A stretch of 64,000 nt of DNA from Rivularia sp. T60_A2020_040 (GTDB lineage: Bacteria > Cyanobacteriota > Cyanobacteriia > Cyanobacteriales > Nostocaceae), in the NCBI GenBank assembly GCA_015272215.1, contig JACYMD010000093.1, positions 310,001 to 374,000 on the forward strand, in the 5' to 3' direction. The notes under the pieces are model-generated. The model saw only the letters and a program-made list of their open reading frames with translations. It was not told the DNA's origin and did no database searches. Below, in pieces: positions 1-9,124 of this stretch (the first letter of the stretch is position 1; every line of letters begins with the position of its first letter). Position numbers and translations under genes: made by a program.

Positions 1-1338
1 GTGACAGGAAGCGACCGTTTGGCGATTTCTTTTCTGATTACTTTAGATGGGGAAACCGGAGTTGTTCTGGAATGGGAAATTCAACCGAGTGTGGTTAATG
101 TTGACAAACATTTAAACCAAAAGCAAGCTTTGGGAGTTCTGATCAACGATACGAAAGAATCTCCGGAAGTGATAGAAATGTTGCAGCAATTGCAAGCTTT
201 AGCAACAGTTCTTAAAGAACAACGTTTGGCTAGAGGTAGCTTACAGTTAAATCTGCCTTGCAAACAAAACCCCTTTTATGATGAAGGTGCAAGCGGCTGT
301 GTAACCGAAACCGATTCGCCGGTTAGTTGTCTGTTAACGGAATTAGTACTGTTAACAAATAAATTAATGGCAAATCATTTAAATGCTTTGGGCGTTCCTG
401 CGGTGTGGCGAGTTCAGAGCGCACCAGATCCGGAAGACGTTCAGGAAATGCTCAAACTGGCAATTAATTTAGGTGTAGAGTTGGCGCTCCCGGATGATAT
501 TGAGATTCAACCCTTGGATTATCAACACTTAACTAAAGTGTTTGCAGAATCTGCTTCTGAACAAGTTCTCACTTATTTGTTGCAAGATACCCTCAAACCA
601 CCTGTTTACACGACTAATCAAGGAGGACATTTTGGTTTAGCGCTGCCAGACGGTTACGTTCATTGTACTGCTCCCTTACGGCGTTATCCCGATTTACTCA
701 TGCAAAGAGTATTTTATGCCTTAATTGAAAACGGACGCGATCGCCGTAATACTCGTGTCAAAGAACGGGTGAATCTCCGTTCGAGTAATTCTCATGGTGA
801 AATTAACTGGAATGTCTTAGCTCCGGAGTTACACCAGGAATTACAAATCGATTTGGCAAGGGTGATTACCCAAATCAACGATAGAGAAAAGGAAGTCCAA
901 GAAGCTGAAGCTGATTTGGAAGGGCTCAAAAGAGCGGCTTTAATGAAACAGCGGATTGGCGAGGTCTTCAGTGGGATAATTACTGGTGTCCAATCATACG
1001 GCTTTTTTGTAGAAATTGAGGTGCCGGAGCCAGAAACTGAAGAAATTAATAACGTGCCTTTGCGGGTGGAAGGTTTGGTACACGTTAGTTCCCTCAAAGA
1101 CGATTGGTATGAATATCGCGCTCGGCAGCAAGCATTATTCGGTCGTAAAAATCGGGCATCCTATCGATTAGGCGACCGTGTATCTGTCCAGGTAAAAAGT
1201 GTAGATTATTACCGTCAGCAGATTGATTTAGTTACTGTTGGTAGCGATGGTTCTGTAGGCGAACGCGATGAATCAACTGGCTACTATGCACCGCATAATT
1301 ACGAATCAGACGATTTAGATGATTATGAAAATGAATAG
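1..1338 (+). CDS. rnr: Ribonuclease R/II family exoribonuclease, 3' part (5' end outside window)
   Basis: This is the C-terminal 445 residues of a 3'-5' exoribonuclease that degrades RNA processively. The RNB catalytic domain runs to about residue 245 and ends in the family motif around CTAPLRRYPDLLMQRV (about 223-238), the cyanobacterial form of the TSPIRRYxDL active-site segment. A linker with coiled-coil character follows, then an S1 RNA-binding domain (about 320-415, GxVxGxxxYGxFV pattern) and a short acidic tail. The reading frame is already open at base 1, so the GTG there is not taken as the true start; family members are usually over 650 aa. ubiX follows after about 190 bp. RNase R and RNase II cannot be told apart without the N-terminal cold-shock domains. 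Confidence 0.9.
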   Translation: MTGSDRLAISFLITLDGETGVVLEWEIQPSVVNVDKHLNQKQALGVLINDTKESPEVIEMLQQLQALATVLKEQRLARGSLQLNLPCKQNPFYDEGASGCVTETDSPVSCLLTELVLLTNKLMANHLNALGVPAVWRVQSAPDPEDVQEMLKLAINLGVELALPDDIEIQPLDYQHLTKVFAESASEQVLTYLLQDTLKPPVYTTNQGGHFGLALPDGYVHCTAPLRRYPDLLMQRVFYALIENGRDRRNTRVKERVNLRSSNSHGEINWNVLAPELHQELQIDLARVITQINDREKEVQEAEADLEGLKRAALMKQRIGEVFSGIITGVQSYGFFVEIEVPEPETEEINNVPLRVEGLVHVSSLKDDWYEYRARQQALFGRKNRASYRLGDRVSVQVKSVDYYRQQIDLVTVGSDGSVGERDESTGYYAPHNYESDDLDDYENE

Positions 1339-1339
1339 A

Positions 1340-1410
1340 CAGTAGAGACGGGGCGTATTGCTACGTCTGTACCGAAGTTGTAGAGACGTAGCAATGCTAC
1401 GTCTGTACCG
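1340..1410. repeat. Dispersed AGACGT hairpin unit (two copies)
   Basis: Two adjacent copies of an intergenic unit that begins with GTAGAGACG and ends with ACGTCTGTACC. The second copy contains a perfect inverted repeat with 10-bp arms around one base (1384-1404, arms AGACGTAGCA and TGCTACGTCT). Near-identical text recurs at about 33495-33524, and related hairpins lie at 29418 and 42181, so this is a dispersed family rather than a gene-specific terminator. Confidence 0.8.
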
Positions 1411-1526
1411 AAATTAGGAGTTTTTCAAAAAAAAGATTTTCCTTACTCCTAATTTTATCAAGATTTTATCAAGTGAATTTTCAGCTTTAGTCTTAGAAGT
1501 TTCAGCTAATTACCACAAACAACCAA

Positions 1527-2144
1527 GTGTCCAACAACGTCAAGCCATTAATATTAGGTGTCTCAGGTGCATCAGGTTTAATTTACGCCGTTCGCGCTCT
1601 CAAGTTTTTATTAGAAGCAGAATATACTATTGAATTAGTAGCATCCAAATCCAGCTTTATGGTTTGGCAGTCGGAACAAGGTACCCCTATGCCGTCGGAA
1701 CCCAAAGCACAAGAGCAATTTTGGCGGCAGCAAGCGGGAGTGGAACTAGCTGGTAAATTGCGCTGTCATCCTTGGGCTGATGTGGGAGCAAACATTGCTA
1801 GCGGTTCCTTTCGCACTTTGGGAATGATCATTATGCCGTGTAGTATGAGTACTGTAGCCAAGTTAGCTGGTGGATTGAGTTCTGATTTATTAGAAAGGGC
1901 TGCCGACGTTCAACTGAAAGAAGGGCGAAAATTGATTATCGTACCCCGTGAAACACCTTTTAGTTTGATACATTTGCGTAATCTAGTCACTTTAGCAGAG
2001 GCGGGAGCCAGAATAGTTCCGGCAATTCCTGCTTGGTATCACCATCCCCAAACTGTTGAGGATTTGGTTGATTTTGTTGTCGCTCGTAGTTTAGATCAAC
2101 TTGATGTTGATTGTGTGCCGATTAAACGCTGGGAAGGGCGTTGA
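1527..2144 (+). CDS. ubiX: UbiX-family flavin prenyltransferase
   Basis: Makes prenylated FMN from reduced FMN and dimethylallyl phosphate, the cofactor of UbiD-type decarboxylases (used in plastoquinone or other quinone synthesis). The 205-aa length fits the family. The N-terminal Rossmann flavoprotein motif reads LGVSGASGLIYAVR (residues 10-23); the mid-region GMIIMPCSMSTVAKLAGG (about 98-115) and RETPFSLIHLRNL (about 141-153) are the FMN and phosphate-binding segments. The start is GTG at 1527. It lies downstream of the RNase gene in the same direction; no ubiD is in the window. Confidence 0.93.
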   Translation: MSNNVKPLILGVSGASGLIYAVRALKFLLEAEYTIELVASKSSFMVWQSEQGTPMPSEPKAQEQFWRQQAGVELAGKLRCHPWADVGANIASGSFRTLGMIIMPCSMSTVAKLAGGLSSDLLERAADVQLKEGRKLIIVPRETPFSLIHLRNLVTLAEAGARIVPAIPAWYHHPQTVEDLVDFVVARSLDQLDVDCVPIKRWEGR

Positions 2145-2182
2145 CAGTTGACAGTTGACAGTTGACAGTTGACAGTTGACAA
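2141..2182. repeat. Heptameric STRR, (TTGACAG)n
   Basis: Six direct copies of the heptamer TTGACAG beginning within the stop region of ubiX. This is a classic short tandemly repeated repetitive sequence of heterocystous cyanobacteria. Confidence 0.95.
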
Positions 2183-2207
2183 TTACCCATTCCTGATCAC
2201 GGATTAA

Positions 2208-2282
2208 AAGGGATTTCACGGATTTCACGGATTTAATTCCCAATTATCAATTCCCAATTCCCAATTCCCAATTCCCAATTCC
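2208..2282. repeat. Tandem repeats: GGATTTCAC and ATTCCCA arrays
   Basis: Three GGATTTCAC-like nonamers are followed by about six ATTCCCA heptamers. It is intergenic between ubiX and the LapA-domain gene. The poly-T-rich stretch that follows may hold the promoter of the next gene. Confidence 0.9.
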
Positions 2283-2364
2283 ATACTATTAACCAAACTG
2301 TTATTTTTTTAGTTTTAATAAAGGTAATATAAATTTTTCATTAATAGTTCTCTTAGTTCCTATT

Positions 2365-3105
2365 ATGACTGTAATTCGCTTAATTCTCTTGGTAGCAGTA
2401 CTGGGAGGACTTATGCTATTGTTAGCGCAAAACTGGTCTCCTGCAATACCGTTAGTTTTTCTCGGCTTGCGAACTCAACCACTTTCCTTAGCAATGTGGA
2501 TGTTGTTTAGCTCTGCTGCTGGTGCTTTGACTTCTTTATTAATCAGTGGCTTGCTTCAATTATTATCAAGCCGTTATACGACACAGCAGCCTCAAACTAC
2601 ATCATATTCGACTTCGACGGAGGATTCACCCCGCGTTAATCAACGTTCACGAGGGAAGGAATATTACCAGAGAAAATCAACTCCACCACCGGCAAGTACA
2701 CCACAACCACCGGATGAGTTTGAGAATAACGAGGATGATGATTGGGATTTAGATAAAAATTCTAATGATGATTGGGAGTTTGAAGAAAGATTTGACTCTA
2801 GAGAATACCAACCAAGTGATTCTCGTTCGAGCTATACAAAAATTCAAGATGACGAAGACTATGAAGATTCTCAGGAAGCAGATTCTTCTTATTCCTATAA
2901 AAAAAACGATTTAAAAAATCCTTACCCAGAGAAAACAGAATCAATATATGATGCCGATTATCGAGTAATTGTACCGCCTCCCAATCCATCGGTGACTTCA
3001 AATACTCCTGATGATGCGGACAATAGTAATAATAATGATGATGAGGATTGGGGTTTGTTTGACGAGGATTTTGACGATGATGATAAACCTTCATCACGTC
3101 GATAA
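2365..3105 (+). CDS. LapA-domain (DUF1049) membrane protein with long acidic disordered tail
   Basis: Residues 1-22 and about 40-66 are hydrophobic helices separated by a short loop with the LapA-type LLAQNWSPAIPLVFLG pattern. From about residue 70 to 246 the protein is hydrophilic and very rich in D, E, S, N and P, with runs such as NNEDDDWDLD and DEDFDDDD, and has no recognisable fold. It is probably an inner-membrane anchor with a flexible acidic cytoplasmic tail. LapA relatives in other bacteria assist lipopolysaccharide assembly; the role in cyanobacteria is not known to me. A second, shorter LapA-domain protein is encoded at 14433. Confidence 0.75.
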   Translation: MTVIRLILLVAVLGGLMLLLAQNWSPAIPLVFLGLRTQPLSLAMWMLFSSAAGALTSLLISGLLQLLSSRYTTQQPQTTSYSTSTEDSPRVNQRSRGKEYYQRKSTPPPASTPQPPDEFENNEDDDWDLDKNSNDDWEFEERFDSREYQPSDSRSSYTKIQDDEDYEDSQEADSSYSYKKNDLKNPYPEKTESIYDADYRVIVPPPNPSVTSNTPDDADNSNNNDDEDWGLFDEDFDDDDKPSSRR

Positions 3106-3158
3106 GTACTAATAAGTGAGTAAATATGGCATCTAAATTGGGAAATTTCTGGTTTTTT

Positions 3159-3353
3159 CTACTTAATCCCACAACGCTCGCGGGATTCTTGCTTGACTTT
3201 ACCATTCATCGCTGCTTCTTGGAGAACCACAAAAGCGTTAAAGTCTTCACAGTCATACTGAGCTGTCAGTAATTGACGCAGTTGATTTTCTGCTTCTACA
3301 CTCAGATAACCAGTTGCTAATGCTTGTTGCACTACATCACGAATTCTAGTCAT
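3159..3353 (-). CDS. Small conserved cyanobacterial protein, unknown function
   Basis: A 64-aa soluble, helix-rich protein starting MTRIRDVVQQALATGYLS. I recognise the pattern from small proteins of filamentous cyanobacteria in which a helix ending in TGYL is followed by AExQLRxLL, but no function is known to me. It starts with ATG, and its 3' end faces the LapA-domain gene. The first 50 codons are clearly the conserved part. The upstream 413 bp are shared with the divergent STAND ATPase gene. Confidence 0.7.
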   Translation of the reverse strand: MTRIRDVVQQALATGYLSVEAENQLRQLLTAQYDCEDFNAFVVLQEAAMNGKVKQESRERCGIK

Positions 3354-3575
3354 TACTAAAACCTCAAACTACTACGTTTATTTGTTCGAGCTTTCTCAGA
3401 TAAAATATGCAGCGATTAAAAGTTTTGCAGATATTAGGATAAATCAAACTCTTTTTTTTGAGATAGCACAAGGTTTGGATCATTTAAAACACCATTTAAA
3501 TTTGATAACTGTAAAATTAAATCGCTATCTTGAAGCCAGGCAGGATTAGCCATAATTGTTGACTTACATTAATTC

Positions 3576-3617
3576 AATAAAGTTTCCAAGAATTTTTATT
3601 AAGTTTCTATTAAGTTT
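3576..3617. promoter_or_regulatory. 11-bp-spaced direct repeats in divergent promoter region
   Basis: TATTAAGTTT occurs at 3597-3606 and again at 3608-3617, exactly 11 bp apart; a weaker copy (AATAAAGTTTC) lies at 3576-3586. Octamers TTAAGTTT separated by 3 bp have the geometry of binding sites for PhoB/OmpR-type response regulators. The site lies between the divergent genes starting at 3353 (-) and 3767 (+). The rest of 3354-3766 is AT-rich and shows no gene. Confidence 0.4.
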
Positions 3618-3766
3618 AAACATAGCGAAGTTTACACCGAGAAGTCACCTAACAAGCGTTATCAAATTCGTTATATATTTATTTTTATTTATGGGTACTT
3701 TAAAGAAAAATACCTAGAAACTGGTTAAAATAAGCCGTATTCGAGTTTTATAAATCAGTAAAAATA

Positions 3767-5377
3767 ATGAATTTAAGTAGTCAACGACAGATAGAAGAGG
3801 ATTTTATTGAAGCTAAAAATAATTGGGAGTTAGAAAAGTTATACATTGATTTGGCATCTGCGAAAGGGAAAGCTCTAACACCTGTAGAGAAAAAGTTTCT
3901 TCGGGGTTTGCTGTGCGGTTTGAGTCCAGCGGAAATTGCTAGTAAGGTTTATAAAACCCGTAGTAGTAGCACTGTTAGAGTCTATCTTTCTAACGGATTG
4001 TATAAATATATAGAAGAAATGTTAACTAAGCAAGATTCGGAATTGATTAAGGTAAAAAATTGGAGTCGCGTAATTCAACTGTTAGAAAAAGCAGGTTATA
4101 AGAAAATTTGGCTGCAAATGCAATCGACAACCCACAACACAAACTCTACCAGAAAAAAAACAACGGAAATTGATCGGATAAAATCTACTTCTACACAGGA
4201 TTGGGGAGAAGCCATCGATACAAGCATTTTTTATGGAAGAACAAGTGAATTAGCTCAACTCAACAAGTGGATTTTGCAAGAGCAAGCACGTTTAATCGTA
4301 CTTTTGGGTATGGCTGGAATTGGTAAAACTGCTTTGTCGGTAAAGTTAGCTGAACAAGTTCAAGATAATTTTGATTACATTATTTGGCGTTCTTTGCGTT
4401 TTGCTCCGTCTCCAGAGGTGTTTTTTAATCAACTTTTAGAAACTATCTCGTTAGAAACTCCTAAAAACGGACAAAGTGTTTCTTCCTGTATTTCACAATT
4501 GGTAGACTGTTTGCGTTCTTCCCGATGTTTGATTGTATTAGACCATATAGATGCAATTTTATACGGTAGTTCGGCTGACAACACGGATTTATATTCGGGG
4601 ATATTAGCTAATGACGGTAACGCGATCGCGAATTCTTCCAATATAGATTTACCACAAATTGAGTATATTCCCGGTTATGAAGTGTTTGGGGAATTTATTC
4701 AACGCTTAGGAGAGTCTCAACATCAAAGTTGTTTGGTGTTAACAAGTAGGGAGAAACCCCAAGAAATCGCTGCTCTTGAAGGAGAAACTCTACCTGTTCG
4801 TTGTTTAAAGTTAACGGGGTTGGATCAAGTAGAGAGTACATCTATATTGGAATCAAAAGGATTTGCTAAAGTTAAACCAGAAGAATCTCAACAAATAACG
4901 CAGCAGTATGCAGGAAATCCTTTATTTATCAAGTTAGTTGGTACTGCTATTCAGGAATTATTTGCTGGAAACATCGACGAATTTCTTCAGCAGGAAACGG
5001 TAGTTTTTGGGGATATTCGCTGTTGTTTAGACGAGCAATTTAACCGTTTATCCGTTTTAGAAAAGCAGATTATGTACTTACTAGCTCTCAATCAAAATTT
5101 TGATCTCCAGAAATTGCAACAAAAACTGATGTTGAGGGTATCGCAACGATTAATCCTCGAAGCTGTAGAATTATTACAAAGGCGATCGCTAATTGATAGA
5201 GTTGCATCTGGTTTTTCTCAAACCCCTGTATTAAGGGAATATTTAATTGAAAAGCTCATAGATGAAAATTTAAAATTTTGTCAAGATGAAACAAGTTCGC
5301 TGCTATTCACCCATAAAATTTTTGAAAAGCAACTGAAAAAACATCTGAAAGTAAGTCGCTTAAATGTCGAGCTTTAA
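3767..5377 (+). CDS. STAND NTPase (NB-ARC/AAA) with N-terminal HTH-like domain, no C-terminal repeats
   Basis: 536 aa. An N-terminal domain (about 35-90, from LTPVEKKFLRGLLCG to LYKYIEEML) resembles the winged or helix-turn-helix module found at the front of many cyanobacterial NB-ARC/WD40 proteins. After a linker come FYGRTSEL (about 155-162), the P-loop GMAGIGKT (181-188), Walker B CLIVLDH (254-260), an arginine sensor LTSREKP and the GxP motif YAGNPLFIK, then winged helices. Such STAND ATPases are signalling switches in defence, apoptosis-like or regulatory pathways. Unlike most relatives it ends without WD40, TPR or LRR sensor repeats and without an obvious effector domain. aroK follows after 44 bp. 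Confidence 0.85.
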   Translation: MNLSSQRQIEEDFIEAKNNWELEKLYIDLASAKGKALTPVEKKFLRGLLCGLSPAEIASKVYKTRSSSTVRVYLSNGLYKYIEEMLTKQDSELIKVKNWSRVIQLLEKAGYKKIWLQMQSTTHNTNSTRKKTTEIDRIKSTSTQDWGEAIDTSIFYGRTSELAQLNKWILQEQARLIVLLGMAGIGKTALSVKLAEQVQDNFDYIIWRSLRFAPSPEVFFNQLLETISLETPKNGQSVSSCISQLVDCLRSSRCLIVLDHIDAILYGSSADNTDLYSGILANDGNAIANSSNIDLPQIEYIPGYEVFGEFIQRLGESQHQSCLVLTSREKPQEIAALEGETLPVRCLKLTGLDQVESTSILESKGFAKVKPEESQQITQQYAGNPLFIKLVGTAIQELFAGNIDEFLQQETVVFGDIRCCLDEQFNRLSVLEKQIMYLLALNQNFDLQKLQQKLMLRVSQRLILEAVELLQRRSLIDRVASGFSQTPVLREYLIEKLIDENLKFCQDETSSLLFTHKIFEKQLKKHLKVSRLNVEL

Positions 5378-5421
5378 AGCCGAGTCAGCGTTTTGGGTTC
5401 AGAAATTAACAAACTTCCTTC

Positions 5422-5979
5422 GTGTTAACTCTCGTGAATAATTTATTACAAGGAATTAATCTTTACTTAATCGGGATGATGGGTGCTGGTAAAACTACTG
5501 TAGGACGTTTGTTAGCGAACGAACTACAGTATGGGTTTGTAGATACCGATGAAGTAATTACTGCATCTGCAAAACGAACTATCAATCAAATATTTGCTGA
5601 AGAAGGAGAAACGGCATTTCGACAGTTAGAAAGCGATGTACTCTCCCAAGTTAGCGCTTATACGAAATTAACTGTAGCTACTGGAGGGGGTATTATATTA
5701 AAGCGGGAAAACTGGAGTTATCTGCATCACGGTTTGATTGTCTGGTTGGATGCATCCGCAGAATTACTGTACAACCGTTTAAAAGAAGATACTACAAGAC
5801 CTTTATTACAAGATAGTAATCCGTTGTTAAAATTACGCAGTATTTTACAAGAAAGAGAACCACTTTATGCTTTAGCGGATTTACGAATCACTCTTCAAGA
5901 AGGGGAAACACCAGAAGAAATTGCTCAACGAGTACTTAGTGAAATTCCCAGTGTTTTAAAAAAACCTTCTAGTTGTTAA
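5422..5979 (+). CDS. aroK: Shikimate kinase
   Basis: Phosphorylates shikimate at the 3-hydroxyl with ATP, the fifth step of chorismate synthesis. It has Walker A GMMGAGKTTVGR (about 18-29), the shikimate-binding DTDEVI (about 41-46), the central TGGGI motif, and the lid segment with RPLL. The 185 aa match the family. The start is GTG at 5422; a second in-frame GTG five codons on would also work. It lies close behind the STAND ATPase gene, which may be accidental. Confidence 0.95.
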   Translation: MLTLVNNLLQGINLYLIGMMGAGKTTVGRLLANELQYGFVDTDEVITASAKRTINQIFAEEGETAFRQLESDVLSQVSAYTKLTVATGGGIILKRENWSYLHHGLIVWLDASAELLYNRLKEDTTRPLLQDSNPLLKLRSILQEREPLYALADLRITLQEGETPEEIAQRVLSEIPSVLKKPSSC

Positions 5980-6062
5980 ATATGAAAATCGGCAGCTATT
6001 GTATGGCAGTACCAAACTCTTTTAAACTATCATGATGCGGATTTAACAACAAAACAAAGAGA

Positions 6063-6956
6063 ATGATGGTTAACGATACTGAATATATTCGTCAGGATGC
6101 AGCTACTCGCGTAAAAGTTCTCAGCGAAGCACTACCTTATATACAAGAATTTGCAGGTCGTACCGTGGTGGTAAAATACGGTGGTGCGGCGATGAAAGAT
6201 AGTAATCTGAAGGATAAAGTTATCCGTGATGTTGTATTCTTATCCTGTGTAGGTTTACGACCGATTTTAGTGCATGGTGGTGGACCAGAAATCAATACTT
6301 GGTTGGAAAAAATCGGTATTGAACCCCAGTTTAAAGATGGTTTGCGAGTGACTGATGCTCCCACGATGGATGTGGTAGAAATGGTATTAGTCGGTAGAGT
6401 TAATAAAGAAATAGTTGCTCTGATAAATCAAGCTGGTGGAAAAGCGGTGGGTTTATGCGGCAAGGATGGTAACTTAATTAAAGCTCGTCACCAAAGTGAA
6501 GATGGTATTGGTTTTGTGGGAGAAGTTAGTTCTGTAAATACCGAAATTTTAGGAACTTTAGCAGAAAATGGTTATATTCCTGTAGTATCCAGCGTCGCGG
6601 CTGACGATACGGGACAAGCTTATAATATTAATGCTGATACCGTTGCTGGGGAAATAGCTGCTGCATTAGGTGCAGAAAAATTAATTTTACTTACCGATAC
6701 ACGGGGTATTTTAGAAAATTATCAAGATCCTTCGACGTTGATTGCTAAAGTAGATATTAAAGAAGCTCGTGACTTAATTTCCAAGGGTATAGTTGCCGGA
6801 GGTATGATACCCAAAGTCACCTGTTGTGTACGTTCTCTTGCTCAGGGAGTACGAGCAGCTCATATTATTGATGGTCGCATTCCTCATGCTCTTTTGTTAG
6901 AAATATTTACCGATGGTGGTATCGGCACAATGATTTTAGGTTCTCAGTTTGGGTAA
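6063..6956 (+). CDS. argB: Acetylglutamate kinase
   Basis: Phosphorylates N-acetyl-L-glutamate, the controlled step of arginine synthesis; in cyanobacteria the enzyme is activated by signal protein PII under nitrogen-rich conditions. The amino acid kinase fold is seen in [11 protein letters not shown] (about 36-46), [18 protein letters not shown] with its phosphate-binding glycines, [10 protein letters not shown], and the ATP-site GGMIPKV. Length (297 aa) is typical, including the N-terminal helix used for the hexameric form. The start is the first of two adjacent ATGs. No NtcA box with correct spacing was found upstream. Confidence 0.97.
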   Translation: MMVNDTEYIRQDAATRVKVLSEALPYIQEFAGRTVVVKYGGAAMKDSNLKDKVIRDVVFLSCVGLRPILVHGGGPEINTWLEKIGIEPQFKDGLRVTDAPTMDVVEMVLVGRVNKEIVALINQAGGKAVGLCGKDGNLIKARHQSEDGIGFVGEVSSVNTEILGTLAENGYIPVVSSVAADDTGQAYNINADTVAGEIAAALGAEKLILLTDTRGILENYQDPSTLIAKVDIKEARDLISKGIVAGGMIPKVTCCVRSLAQGVRAAHIIDGRIPHALLLEIFTDGGIGTMILGSQFG

Positions 6957-6965
6957 AAACCATTT

Positions 6966-7035
6966 AGAAGTCGTGTTTTTACGATAGATATAAATATCGG
7001 TAATATCAGAAAACAGTGATCAAAACCCGACTTCT
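6966..7035. terminator. Long palindrome, probable bidirectional terminator
   Basis: AGAAGTCGTGTTTTT and AAAACCCGACTTCT form near-complementary arms separated by about 40 bases. It sits between the convergent genes argB (+) and the secreted-protein gene (-). The same arm sequence recurs at 24558-24621 and 37515-37546, and a single arm occurs at 34717 and 63185. Confidence 0.65.
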
Positions 7036-7063
7036 TACCCCAGGAAAAATTCAGGTTTTACGT

Positions 7064-7489
7064 TTATTTGGAATATATAATTATCCGCGAAGCTGGTTGA
7101 CGATATGCTGGAGATATGATGCTTCGAGTATTGCGTCGTTGTGAATTACGATAATGTCTCCGATTTGGATAATTTTTGATAATCCTGGGATTAACTAAAA
7201 TTGGATTAATCGAGGTGGAGTTATCAACTTTACGAGTTCTATAAGGTTGGGAGAAATCGCTTTGTGTTGGGATATGTCCCGTTGCGGGATTTACGGGTAC
7301 TGGTGTAGCAATGGGACTACCATAAATAAAATTACCTACAGTTGGATGTTGATTTCGTTCGTAGTAACGATTTTCACCATTAATGATGATGATAGATTGA
7401 GCGGAGGCTGGTGCAGCTACAGCAGCGATTAAAGCAGTAGCAATTCCCAAACCCAAAAAATACGGTTGCGCTTTTACGTTCTTAAACAT
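7064..7489 (-). CDS. Secreted hypothetical protein
   Basis: A 141-aa protein with a clear Sec signal peptide: basic MFKNVK, a hydrophobic stretch to about residue 29 and a likely cut after ASA (about 28-30). The mature part is hydrophilic, proline-, asparagine- and arginine-rich with repeated isoleucine pairs, and ends SRIIIYSK. No domain was recognised. Probably periplasmic or exported. Confidence 0.7.
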   Translation of the reverse strand: MFKNVKAQPYFLGLGIATALIAAVAAPASAQSIIIINGENRYYERNQHPTVGNFIYGSPIATPVPVNPATGHIPTQSDFSQPYRTRKVDNSTSINPILVNPRIIKNYPNRRHYRNSQRRNTRSIISPAYRQPASRIIIYSK

Positions 7490-7681
7490 CAGATTTATCC
7501 TAAGCTTACTAAAGACGGTAAATATCAGCGAATCTACCTATATATATTTTAAATATTAAAATTTTATTTGAGAAAAAATAGGATAATTTACCTCCCAGAA
7601 AATACTTACCTTCATAAAAGTTTCTTAAAATGTTCCCAGAAACGGCAAAATAAAAATATTAGGTTGTTTATATCGTTCAAA

Positions 7682-8203
7682 GTGAGTTCCGAAAGTTTAG
7701 AAATAGCCAAACAGCGTTACCGTAACGGAAAAGCTGCTTTTGAAAATGGAAAATACCGTCAAGCAGTTGAGGAATTAGAAAAAGCTTGTGCTTTGCTAGC
7801 ACGTAACAGTCGTCTTGGAGGTGAGGTACAAATCTGGTTAGTAACAGCTTATGAAGCTGCTGGGCGCAATCAAGAAGCCATCGAGCTTTGCGAACAGCTT
7901 AAACGTCATCCTTATCCAGATACCAGTAAAGAAGCTAAGCGATTACAGTATATTCTTAAAGCACCCAAATTAGAACGTCCCAAAGAATGGATGACTGAAA
8001 TACCCGATTTAGGAACTTTATCTGATAATGACAGCAAAATGCGTTTAGCTGCATCTGTGAAAAAATCTTCCCCACCAAAAGAGCCATTAGAACCGGAATT
8101 TATTGATTTAAGTCAGGTAAATACCCAAGATAATCGCTTTATCTGGCTGACTTTAATATTTATTGCTGTGACTTTGAGTAGTTTAATTTGGTTAAGTTTT
8201 TGA
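7682..8203 (+). CDS. TPR-like protein with C-terminal membrane anchor
   Basis: Soluble helical N-terminal region with tetratricopeptide character (EIAKQRYRNGKAAFENGKY, then AVEELEKACALL and a second pair around AYEAAGRNQEAIELCEQL), a proline-rich linker, and one C-terminal membrane helix (about the last 22 residues, ending SSLIWLSF). The frame is open upstream to a TTG at 7568, but the extra 38 residues look non-conserved and the GTG at 7682 begins the TPR region, so 173 aa is preferred. It precedes a DUF3153 lipoprotein gene by 75 bp in the same direction. Probably a membrane-tethered scaffolding protein; its specific function is unknown. Confidence 0.8.
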   Translation: MSSESLEIAKQRYRNGKAAFENGKYRQAVEELEKACALLARNSRLGGEVQIWLVTAYEAAGRNQEAIELCEQLKRHPYPDTSKEAKRLQYILKAPKLERPKEWMTEIPDLGTLSDNDSKMRLAASVKKSSPPKEPLEPEFIDLSQVNTQDNRFIWLTLIFIAVTLSSLIWLSF

Positions 8204-8278
8204 ACAATTAACCTTAAGAGTGCCACAAACGATCGCAAAATCGGAAAGTCTATTGAAAGTTTATCTAATTCTGTAATT

Positions 8279-9124
8279 ATGTCACGATTAAGTCATCAAA
8301 GTTATTCTGCTCCCAGAATTTTCAACCGATTAGTTAAAAGCTTTTGGAAACGCATCCAGTTTATATGCATTTTACTGTTAGCATCGCTGTTACTTTCTGG
8401 TTGTGTAGACTATGATTTGGGAGTAAATTTCAACAACGCTAATTACGGAGAATTCGTACAAAAGATTAAATTGGGAGAAAAACTAACAAGCTTTAGCGGT
8501 GATTCCGTGTATGAATGGTTAGATAGTATCGAAAGACGAGCTAAAGAATTAGAAGGAAAAGCCAAACGGATTTCCCAAGAACAAATAATTGTCACCATAC
8601 CCTTCAGTAATGGTAAGGAATTACAACAAAAATACAATAGATTTTTTAACTCCAAAAATAATTCCCAACCCCGCTCCAACAAAGCCGAATCAGCATCAGA
8701 GCTACCAAAAATAGAATCAAACTTACAATTATCCCAAAGTAATTTTTTACTGTTAGTACGAAATCGGTTGATTTACGATTTAGATTTGCGTTCCTTGGCT
8801 TTAATTTCTACTAAAGGTAACGTTTTAACTAACACTGATTCAATTCTCGATTTAGAATTTAGTTTGAAGGCTCCTTGGGGTGCTAAAAGTATCAAAATAA
8901 CTGAAGATTCCATAGAACCATTAAAAAACAAAAAACAACTTTCATGGCAACTCAAACCTGGACAAATAAATCATATTGAAGCAGTTTTTTGGCTTCCCAG
9001 TCCAGTTGGTATTGGTACTTTATTAATTGTGCTGTTTATCATACTCGGATTTTACCTGAGATACAGCTTTATGCCAGACCCAAAAGTTCAGTTTTCCAGT
9101 GAAGAGTTGACAGTTGATGGTTGA
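8279..9124 (+). CDS. DUF3153 family lipoprotein
   Basis: 281 aa with an N-terminal hydrophobic segment ending in the lipobox LLLSGC (cysteine about residue 42), a beta-rich extracytoplasmic region beginning VDYDLGVNFNNANYGEF, and a C-terminal membrane helix (about 243-262). This layout matches the cyanobacterial DUF3153 family, whose function is unknown. The last codons run into a heptameric repeat, so the C-terminal TVDG may be repeat-derived. It forms a likely unit with the TPR protein before it. Confidence 0.8.
   Translation: MSRLSHQSYSAPRIFNRLVKSFWKRIQFICILLLASLLLSGCVDYDLGVNFNNANYGEFVQKIKLGEKLTSFSGDSVYEWLDSIERRAKELEGKAKRISQEQIIVTIPFSNGKELQQKYNRFFNSKNNSQPRSNKAESASELPKIESNLQLSQSNFLLLVRNRLIYDLDLRSLALISTKGNVLTNTDSILDLEFSLKAPWGAKSIKITEDSIEPLKNKKQLSWQLKPGQINHIEAVFWLPSPVGIGTLLIVLFIILGFYLRYSFMPDPKVQFSSEELTVDG

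Noticed and set aside
1..3. GTG as start of the first gene
   Set aside because: The frame is open at the window edge and the protein lacks the N-terminal half of the RNB domain, so the real start lies outside.
5995..6030. NtcA box upstream of argB
   Set aside because: GTATGGCAGTAC has the GTA and TAC halves but only 6 bases between them; NtcA needs 8.
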